Shown here piece by piece: positions 7,267-13,739 of a stretch of DNA of 13,739 nucleotides (position 1 is the first letter of the stretch; each line of letters starts with the position of its first letter). The notes under the pieces were generated by a model. That model searched no databases and had not been told where the DNA came from. It saw nothing but the letters and a program-made list of their open reading frames with translations. Position numbers and translations under genes: made by a program. This stretch comes from Stephanodiscus triporus (Eukaryota > Bacillariophyta > Thalassiosirophyceae > Thalassiosirales > Thalassiosiraceae). The stretch lies in contig JALLAZ010000873.1 of NCBI GenBank assembly GCA_036939755.1, positions 1-13,739 on the forward strand, written 5' to 3'.

Positions 7267-8252
7267 ATGCCTCCCCCGTCGGGCGGGATCAAAGACAACG
7301 TCTCGACGACGGGGACACGGCGCCGGGGCGGCGAAATATTACGCCCGGCGACACGTACGATGGAACGATAACGGGCGCGGCGCTGCCCGACCCCGCGAGC
7401 GGTCGTAGGACGATGCGAGGTTTTTCGAAGATATATATATGGCGGTCGAGGAATAATATCCGTCGAACGCGAGTTAGTTTCACTCCCGAGGGTGCTCCCC
7501 GGGCGCGCCTTCGGTCCCGTCGTCGGCGGGCGTGCGCGCGCGGCGGCGGCGGCAGCGGCGGCGGGGGGGGAGGGATAACGACGCCGTCGTTGCGGCTCGA
7601 AGGTTGAACGACATAATATGGCGTTGGACGACGACGTAACGAGAGGACGGGGAGGGAGGGAGGAGGAGTAGTCGATCGAACGACGAGGGGATCGTCTCGT
7701 CGGGATATTTTTGCCAAGGACGAGAGCCTGACATATCGACGAGATAAAACGCGGCGACGAACGAATTGATCGAGGGGGGGGGAGGTGCGGCTTGAGGGAT
7801 CGGATGGAGAGAATAAAAAGACGTCTCGTCGAGATGGAAGCGATGGAGTCGAACATGCGCGTTTTCGTTCGGGGGGGAGGGGGCGAGTACGTCGATATTC
7901 TCGAGGGACGGATCGCGGAGGGGGTAGGAATTGAACGCGAGAGGACGAAGCGGCGGAGCGAAAGGCACGTCGATTCGAAAAACGGACAAATAATACAGGC
8001 CCGTGTCGACGGAGGAATGTAGGGGGAAGCTCGATCCCTCATCTCGACCTGCCGCCGCCCCCCCCCACCCCTTCCTCCTCCTCCGTCTTCTTCTCCCGAT
8101 CTGGAGTACGAGCAATACCTGAACGATAGCATCGAGAACGATGAACCATTCGAGGGCAGCCTGATAGACATGAAGGATTTGGTGGAAAGGTTGGGCCGTA
8201 GGTATGTCAAGTTGTTTAACAAAATTCAAGGGGCTAATTGGGTAGTCATCGG
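7267..8252 (+). CDS. Possible spliced gene, unidentified; exon limits unresolved
   Basis: Three open blocks share one frame. Block one starts at ATG 7267 (context caaaATGcc), reads MPPPSGGIKDNVSTTGTRRR and stops at 7371. Block two, 7732-8022, is helix-like and Met/Arg/Glu-rich (RMERIKRRLVEMEAMESN). Block three, open from 8023 to the TGA at 8250-8252, ends in natural-looking protein: YEQYLNDSIENDEPFEGS, then DLVERLGRRYVKLFNKIQG. Before block three a long pyrimidine tract ends in an AG at 8105-8106, a good acceptor. Donor-like GT sites in block one occur at 7300 and 7355, but only 7300 keeps phase with that acceptor, and it is weak. I recognise no family. Only the last exon, about 8107-8252, is reasonably persuasive. 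Long minus-strand open frames also cross this GC-rich region and could mislead. Confidence 0.35.
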
Positions 8253-8736
8253 CTGATGCGGGAGGATCGTGGGATAGCCATCGGTAATGTTTGCCCAGTT
8301 CAGATGTCTTGTTGAAGTATCATCCCAGGCTACGCATGATGTGGTAGGCTGCTACGATTACGGATCAAAAATATTGTATGATCGCTGATCATCTTCTGTT
8401 GCCACGTGATTACTTACTTTACTCTTAAAGAGGATGTGTCTGGTGAACCAAGTTTTGATGCGGGAATAAATAGCATCACTACAGCAGTTAATTCGACAAA
8501 CTTCTTGGCTAACACCGGTGCTACATTTGTATTGCACGTTTGACCTAAGCTGACAACCTACCATAGTCCCTGAAAAATTAGGATTCGGGATTTTTCTAGC
8601 CGAACAGCTGCTCTGTGAACAAAACGATGCACATGTCCCAGTTGGATGGCATGGAAAAAATGATAATTGACGGATTTAGGATAGGTTATAACAATAATTT
8701 TTTATATTTGTTTCAACATGGTCATGGTCGGTGGTG
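8253..8736. other. Gene-free 3' intergenic stretch
   Basis: About 480 nt between the end of the candidate plus-strand gene and the stop codon of GLDC on the minus strand. Base composition returns to A/T-rich. I see no tRNA, no conserved coding frame and no strong repeat. The A/T-rich portion at about 8660-8710 probably contains the GLDC 3' UTR and cleavage region. Confidence 0.55.
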
Positions 8737-11700
8737 TCACGCGACCTTCTTAATATCCTCGTCTTCTTCATACGCTGACAATGGTGGACAAGTGCACACG
8801 AGGTTGCGATCTCCGTACACATTATCGACGCGCCCACATGATGGCCAGAACTTATTGGCACGGATCCAAGGCGCCGGATATGCCCCTACCTCCCGCGAGT
8901 ACTTCCTGTCCCATTTCTCGCTCAGTATATCGTCCATCGTGTGCGGTGCATTGCGCAACGGCGACTCTTCCAACGACATTCGGCCGCTCCCTACATCGTC
9001 GATTTCGGAACGAATGGCGAGCATGGCATCGCAAAATCGATCGAGCTCGGCAAGATCCTCCGACTCCGTCGGCTCAACCATGAGAGTGCCCGCCACTGGC
9101 CATGACATTGTAGGAGAATGGAAGCCGTAATCCTGAAGACGCTTAGCGACGTCTTCTTCCGTTACGCCCGTGGCCGCCTTCAACGGTCGAAGATCCAGGA
9201 TGAATTCGTGCGCACACTGACCATTCTTCCCCAAGAACAGAACATCATAAGCACCAGCAAGTCTCGCAGCCATGTAGTTGGCGTTCAAAATCGCAATCTC
9301 GGTAGACTTTTTGAGACCTTCGAATCCATTCATCTTTATATACATCCAGGAGATGGGAAGGATGGCAGCGGACCCGAATGGAGCTCCCGCTACTGCTCCA
9401 TCTGCTTTTGGCACGCAAAGGTCACTACCGCATAGCTTACCTGCAGCCTCGGGATCTACGGCGTGTCCCGGAAGGAATGGAGCAAGGTGCGCCGCGACGC
9501 CAATGGAGCCAACACCGGGCCCCCCTCCACCGTGGGGGATACAAAAAGTTTTGTGCAAGTTCAAATGACAGACATCAGCACCAATAATCTGAAGGGTGTT
9601 CAATGAGCAGAATGTGAGAAATCAAAAGTCACATCCTCTTTTAATCAACAACAAATTGTCACAGCTCTCATTAGATCAACAACTTACTCCAGGACTAGTT
9701 AGTCCCACTTGAGCATTCATATTGGCACCATCCATGTACACCTGTCCACCCGCATCGTGGACCATGTCAATAATCTCTACAATCTTTTCCTCGAACACGC
9801 CAAACGTCGATGGATACGTGACCATGAATGCGGCAAGGTTATCCCGGTGCTTCTCGACCTTGGCCGACAAATCGTCGTAATCGATGTTTCCCTCGTCGTC
9901 GTTGTCCACCACTACGACCGTCATCCCGGCCATGGAGGCGGATGCGGGATTTGTGCCGTGAGCACTCTTGGGGATGAGACAAACGTTTCGATGCCCCTCA
10001 CCCTTGCTCTCGAGGTATTTCATGATGGTGAGCAACCCGGCGTACTCCCCCGTGGCGCCGCTGTTCGGCTGGGCCGATACCGCTGCGAAGCCAGTGATCT
10101 CGGCGAGGTCCTTATTCAGATCCTCAATCAGCTCGTGATATCCGACGACCTGATCGTGTGGCGCGAAGGGATGGATGTTGCAAAAGCCCGGCCAGGTAAC
10201 GGGGATCATCTCGCTCGTGGCGTTGAGTTTCATGGTGCAGGAGCCGAGGGAGATCATCGAGTGGTTCAACGCCAGGTCGCGATTCTCGAGCGCCTTCAGG
10301 TAGCGGAGCATCTGCGTCTCAGAATGGTGCTGGTGGAAGATGGGGTGCGTCATGATATCCGCATCCCTCGCCACCGACGGGTCAACCTCCATGAGGGTAA
10401 CGTCGGCTGTGACGTCTGGATCTGCGATACCAAACGCGGCCGACAGCAACGCTAAGACGTCCTCGCGGGTGATCCCCTCTCCCATGGATATGCCGACGGT
10501 GCTCTCGTCGATGACGCGGACGTTGGCGCCTATCCCGACGGCCCCCGTCTGAACCTGAGCGCTCGTCATGCCCCTCGTCGAGACGTCGACGGTGAATGTG
10601 TCGAAGAAGGGACTGGCCGACACGCCGAACCCGCCTTTCGCCAATTCGCGATGGGCCACCCTCGCCAAAGCGTGGATCCTCCCCGATATGGCTTTCAATC
10701 CCTCCGGGCCGTGGTAGATCGCGTAACTCGCGGCCATGTTCGCCAACAGCGCCTGGGCGGTGCATATGTTGGACGTGGCCTTGTCCCGGCGGATGTGCTG
10801 CTCCCTCGTCTGCATCGCCATCCTCAGACAGGGCTTGCCCTTCGAGTCGATGGTGACCCCGATGATCCTCCCCGGCATCTTGCGCGAGTACTTGTCCGAC
10901 GTCGACAGGAATCCCGCGTGGGGACCGCCGAAGCCCATGGGCACGCCGAAGCGCTGGGCGGAACCGACGGCGATGTCGGCCCCCCACGATGAGGGGGGTG
11001 CGAGTTTCGTAAGCGCCATGAGGTCCGTGGCGCACACGACCATGGCCGATCCTGCGTGCGCGCGCCTCGTGAAGTCGGCGTAGGACTCCCCGGGGGACTG
11101 GACGTCGCCGTACGTATCCGGATATTGCAAGATGGCACCGCAGTACTCCCCGCATTCCACGTCCGACGTCGAGTGATCCCCCACGACGACATCCACGCCG
11201 ATCATCCCCGCACGAGTCTGAATGAGAGCGATGGTCTGGGGATGGACGCGCTCGGAAACGAAGAACTTCGCCTTCTTCCCCTTCTTGCCCTTGAGGCTGA
11301 AGCACATCTGCATGGCCTCGGCAGCGGCCGAGCTCTCGTCGAGTAGGCTCGCCACGCTCATGGGTAGGCCGGTGAGGTCGCTGCACAGGGTCTGGAAGTT
11401 AAGGAGCATCTCGAGTCGTCCCTGCGCGATCTCGGCCTGGTAGGGGGTGTAGGCGGTGTACCACCCAGGATTCTCGAGGACGTTGCGCAGTATGACGTTT
11501 GGCACGATGGTGTCGTAGTATCCCATGCCGATGTAGGACTTCATCACCCTATTCTTGTTTGCCATAGTCCTTATGGTCGACAGGGCCTCGGATTCCGACA
11601 TGGGCGGCTGGAGGTCGAGCGGCCGGGGGGAGAGGATGTTCGACGGGATGGTAGATTTCACGAGGGACTCGAGGGAGTCGAAGCCGATGGACTGGAGCAT

Positions 11701-12005
11701 TAGTTTGGCGTCTTCGTCATTGGGCCCCACTGCATTGATATATATGTGGGATTCAAGATTAGAATGGGGATGCTAATAATTTATTCGTCAACACTGCGAA
11801 ACTCACGATGACGACGGGAGAAGGTATCCGCCATGTCTAGGGCATCGCCCGACAAGACGCAGGTGCAATGGATCAACCGCCGGGAAGCTCCATCTCCTCC
11901 TACTCTCCGATCGACGAAGATGGCATTGGCATTGCTCGAAGGTTTGATCGAGGATCGCACCACGCGTTGGAGCGAGCGGCGGATGGTGGGTGAGAGGATG
12001 GCCAT
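8737..12005 (-). CDS. GLDC: Glycine dehydrogenase (decarboxylating), P-protein, mitochondrial
   Basis: Spliced as complement(8737-9588, 9688-11729, 11807-12005), giving 1030 aa (human about 1020). The P-protein is the PLP-dependent subunit of the mitochondrial glycine cleavage system: it decarboxylates glycine and passes the aminomethyl group to H-protein lipoate. In phototrophs it also serves photorespiration. Residues 1-31 ([20 protein letters not shown]...) have no acidic residue and many Arg/Ser, a typical mitochondrial presequence. The first splice rebuilds the family N-terminal motif TFSRRHLGPNDED. Other motifs: [25 protein letters not shown] (560-569), [10 protein letters not shown] (657-666), [12 protein letters not shown], then HLNLHKTF with the PLP lysine K760 and HGGGGPG. 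The second splice joins TSPG to IIGADV, as expected for the family. Start, introns and stop are all consistent. It is an intact, apparently functional gene. Confidence 0.97.
9589..9687 (-). other. GLDC intron 2, 99 nt
   Basis: The donor GTAAGT follows GGA at 9688, and the acceptor CTTCAG ends at 9589. Phase is 0. It is A/T-rich with stop codons in frame. Splicing joins the [12 protein letters not shown] block to the PLP-lysine block, restoring the normal family spacing. Confidence 0.95.
11730..11806 (-). other. GLDC intron 1, 77 nt
   Basis: The donor GTGAGT follows CATC at 11807, and the acceptor TGCAG ends at 11730. The intron is A/T-rich with a CTAAT branch-like site, and an in-frame TAA inside it makes removal necessary. 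It splits codon 67 after its first base. Joining gives the conserved RRHLGP motif, which fixes both boundaries. Confidence 0.95.
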
Positions 12006-12088
12006 GTTTCAAGTTATCTCTTCGACCACAGCAATAAATGACAGCTGGTTGGTTTTCTGATTTTCTTAAAAACCATAGAGTACACTCT

Positions 12089-12110
12089 ACGTGCACGTTC
12101 CACGTATTGG
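12089..12110 (-). promoter_or_regulatory. GLDC promoter: ACGT palindrome and CCAAT box
   Basis: ACGTGCACGT at 12089-12098 is a perfect 10-bp palindrome, followed by CACGTA (12101-12106). CCAAT on the minus strand lies at 12106-12110, about 100 nt before the GLDC ATG. ACGT cores are typical bZIP/bHLH targets and CCAAT boxes bind NF-Y. Function is inferred from position and motif only. Confidence 0.45.
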
Positions 12111-12140
12111 CCCTGGCTGAGCGGGCGGGAGCGAATAAAA

Positions 12141-12152
12141 AAAAGATCTTTT
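12141..12152. repeat. 12-bp palindrome AAAAGATCTTTT next to the CRE dyad
   Basis: A perfect palindrome immediately precedes the CRE-type dyad on the plus strand and follows an A-run. It may be incidental A/T-rich promoter sequence. Confidence 0.5.
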
Positions 12153-12154
12153 GT

Positions 12155-12171
12155 CACGTCATCGTGACGTG
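12155..12171. promoter_or_regulatory. CRE-type dyad upstream of GLDC (bZIP site candidate)
   Basis: CACGTCA-TCG-TGACGTG is a perfect 7-bp inverted repeat with a 3-nt centre, 150-166 nt upstream of the GLDC start. It contains ACGTCA and TGACGT, the cores of CREB/ATF-like and aureochrome bZIP binding sites. These are also the CO2/cAMP-responsive elements known from a Phaeodactylum carbonic anhydrase promoter. The target gene is photorespiratory, which suits such control. Binding itself is not shown. Confidence 0.5.
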
Positions 12172-12210
12172 GCTGGACAAGCAGGTTGCTTCACAAAAAC
12201 TCTACCATAT

Positions 12211-12633
12211 CTAACCAAGTAAGTATATTCTATATTCTGATGAATAGAGGTCAAAGCTAGGGGCGGTCGGAGGTAAGCTGAAAGTACGGGTTGCCAAACA
12301 TAATAACGAGCTATATGCTTTTGAGATGCCGAGTCCAAGGAGTTGTAGTGTGTTGATACTTGGTGTGGGTGCAGTGTACGAGTTTCCAAAAAAGGACCGT
12401 TGATTTGGGGACATAGATTCTTTCCAGTTGATGTCAGCAGAAGTGAGTATGCCGAGTGGGCATGGGTGAGTTGAGGCTCGAGAGTACATTAAGTTGGCGT
12501 TTGGTCGTTGGTATTTTGTGTTAGGATGTGTAATTCGCCATGGTTTCTGGGGTGGATGATTAGAGGTGGTGAGAAATGCTCGTAACATGGGTCCGAAGCG
12601 GCCGTGTGGATCAATGGTGAAAGGGATAAGAAC
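12211..12633 (-). pseudogene. C-terminal tail of the retroelement polyprotein, shifted frame
   Basis: The frame reads IPFTIDPHGRFGPMLRAFL and continues to a stop at 12211-12213. The segment DPHGRFGPM resembles the conserved (D)P-x-G-R-(F/W)-G-P motif found after the endonuclease region in diatom retroelement ORFs. An in-frame TAG at 12634-12636 separates it from the upstream sequence, so it is disconnected by a frameshift. Confidence 0.5.
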
Positions 12634-12639
12634 CTAATT

Positions 12640-13376
12640 TTTTGGTAGAGCTCTCCAAAAACAGTGTCTCCATGAATAAATGGGGATGTGTTGCTAGGTT
12701 GTTTGTGCATGCATCCAAGTTTGCCTCGTTCGTGGCGCTGAAGGTTGTTATCTGTATTGGCAGTGATGATATTAAGGATGTCTTCAGTGTTCACATATTT
12801 GGGTGGGAGTGGTGGACCGGTTATGTTAATGTCTGCCCCAACGGTGGTATAAGGGCATACATGTGACGATGTTGGGTCGGGTGAGAAAGAGAGGTCAAAT
12901 GGACGAGCTGTGGGGTCAGAACGGAGGTGAAAGATTGGTTCAATGGTTAGTGGGGTGTTCGGATGTATATATCCGGCTTGTGCTAAAGCAGGAGATAGGG
13001 CGAGGGCAAAATCCTGAGCAATAACGTTGTGAGCACGTTTTTTGTTTCCTCGGTCACAACTGAAGGCGTGGTCTCCAAATTCGTCATGTAGTTTATGTCC
13101 GCAGATGCATGGAGTATTGTTGGGAAAAATTGGGAGTCTGAGTTTGCGTCGGATAGATAATAGAAAAGTCAATGGTGTTAGACAATTCTTGATGGGACAT
13201 CGTGACATCGAAATCAATGGGTATGACGTGGTGGGGGAGAGGATGCTTGGAAGGAGGTGGAAATGCTCAGGATGATGTTCGAACATGTGATTGTGTAGTT
13301 CGGCTGTGACAAGAAGAGTTTTTAAGATGACTGTGTGCACTGTGAGGAGAAAGGGTGGTAAGGAAGTATTGTGCAA
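12640..13376 (-). pseudogene. Endonuclease-like domain of the retroelement (CxCG...GDHAFSC)
   Basis: This frame contains CICGHKLHDEFGDHAFSC at 13056-13109, then a run RAHNVIAQDFALALSPALAQ, TIEP, RPFDLSF and VGADINIT. A Cys/His knuckle followed by spaced E, D and D residues matches the restriction-like endonuclease region that follows RT in R2-type and related non-LTR elements. Assignment to a named clade is not possible here. The first ~25 codons near 13376 may be out of the original frame. The frame loses sense after about 12640, where a run of six A/T bases adjoins the frame change. Confidence 0.6.
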
Positions 13377-13482
13377 GATCTGGCCTCAGGATGGTGGGTG
13401 GACACGCTGTAGAAGTGAGTTGTGGTACGATGTGATGATATTGTTGTAGGATGATGGATTGTGGGTTGTTCTGGGTGGAGTA

Positions 13483-13737
13483 TCAGTCTGAAATCGTGTG
13501 GTGAAGGGGGATGTTTTGGAGATGTTTGTTGAGGTAAATCCCTTTAGTAGCCTGTCGCGTGGACGTAGTAAAAGTGAGCATAAAGTCTGGTATGGCCTGG
13601 GAGCATGGGTCAATAATGCCTCGACCACCTGCCTGTAGGTGTAGTTGTGCGATTAGTAGGGCATGGTGGGGTAGAACTGGACAGCCGATGAGGTTTGAGA
13701 TGAATTGTGCGATAATGTGGTTGGTGGCAGCTGTGAG
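13483..13737 (-). pseudogene. Reverse-transcriptase C-terminal fragment
   Basis: 84 codons are open from the window edge to TGA at 13483-13485. Characteristic pieces are LPHHALLIAQLHLQAGGRGI and DPCSQAIPDFMLTF, the thumb or post-catalytic region seen in diatom RT-containing ORFs (L-P...Q...GG-x-G...A). The same frame continues past the stop for about 65 more codons with related character, so the TGA is a lesion rather than the true end. Confidence 0.55.
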
Positions 13738-13739
13738 AG

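Larger units (their letters stand above)
12211..13739 (-). mobile_element. Decayed retroelement, C-terminal half of the polyprotein, continuing past the right edge
   Basis: The minus strand carries pieces of one retroelement-type protein in different frames: a reverse-transcriptase C-terminal segment (13483-13737), an endonuclease-like segment (about 12640-13376) and a C-terminal tail (12211-12633). The order is that expected for a non-LTR-type polyprotein with an endonuclease-like domain after the RT. Breaks include an in-frame TGA at 13483-13485, a frame change between about 13280 and 13375, and another near 12633-12650. I see no poly-A tail, terminal repeat or target-site duplication at the left end. 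The copy looks inactive. It ends about 40 nt beyond the CRE-type dyad of the GLDC promoter. Confidence 0.7.

Noticed and set aside
7137..8229. Minus-strand open frames of 361 and 249 aa
   Set aside because: They have no ATG in a convincing context and a biased Arg/Ser/Pro composition. The GC-rich DNA lacks stops on both strands, so openness alone is weak evidence.
8358..8564. 68-aa minus-strand ORF between the candidate gene and GLDC
   Set aside because: It is short, has no motif and lies in A/T-rich 3' intergenic DNA.
9709..11386. Plus- and minus-strand alternative frames over GLDC, up to 334 aa
   Set aside because: They overlap an unambiguous, conserved GLDC exon and show only shadow composition.
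11781..12005. A separate 74-aa minus-strand ORF
   Set aside because: It is GLDC exon 1 read into intron 1; splicing at GTGAGT joins it to exon 2 and restores the RRHLGP motif.

Overview
The window looks like nuclear DNA of a photosynthetic stramenopile, most likely a centric diatom. The reasons are compact genes, short GT..AG introns (77 and 99 nt), a mitochondrial glycine decarboxylase P-protein, a family-typical Ulp1-like protease, and a decayed retroelement of a type I associate with diatom genomes. The organism call is inference; no rRNA or organelle marker is present.

Layout, left to right. (1) 1-3008, minus strand: one uninterrupted reading frame of 1002 codons that starts at 3008 and runs off the left edge. 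It carries a complete-looking Ulp1/C48 cysteine-protease signature (H244, D261, Q335, C341), a central segment with oxygenase-like motifs, proline-directed TPRS repeats and a Cys-rich finger. (2) 3009-3780: shared divergent promoter region. (3) 3781-4977, plus strand: a 398-residue multi-pass membrane protein of unknown function. (4) 4978-5499: convergent 3' intergenic stretch with two small hairpins. (5) 5500-6981, minus strand: cyclin H, the regulatory subunit of the CDK-activating kinase/TFIIH, expanded by acidic low-complexity inserts. (6) 6982-8252: divergent promoter and a probable but unresolved spliced gene on the plus strand, in unusually GC-rich, CGA/TCG-rich DNA. (7) 8253-8736: gene-free 3' region. 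(8) 8737-12005, minus strand: glycine dehydrogenase (decarboxylating), three exons, 1030 aa, with a mitochondrial presequence. (9) 12006-12210: its promoter, with a striking bZIP-type dyad of ACGTCA and TGACGT. (10) 12211-13739, minus strand: the broken C-terminal part of a retroelement polyprotein (reverse-transcriptase tail plus endonuclease-like domain), running off the right edge.

The genes do not form a pathway. GLDC acts in mitochondrial glycine cleavage and photorespiration, cyclin H in transcription and cell cycle, and the Ulp1-like protein presumably in ubiquitin-like protein processing or in a mobile-element context. The most interesting items are the long edge-truncated Ulp1-like multidomain protein and the CO2/light-type bZIP dyad in front of GLDC.
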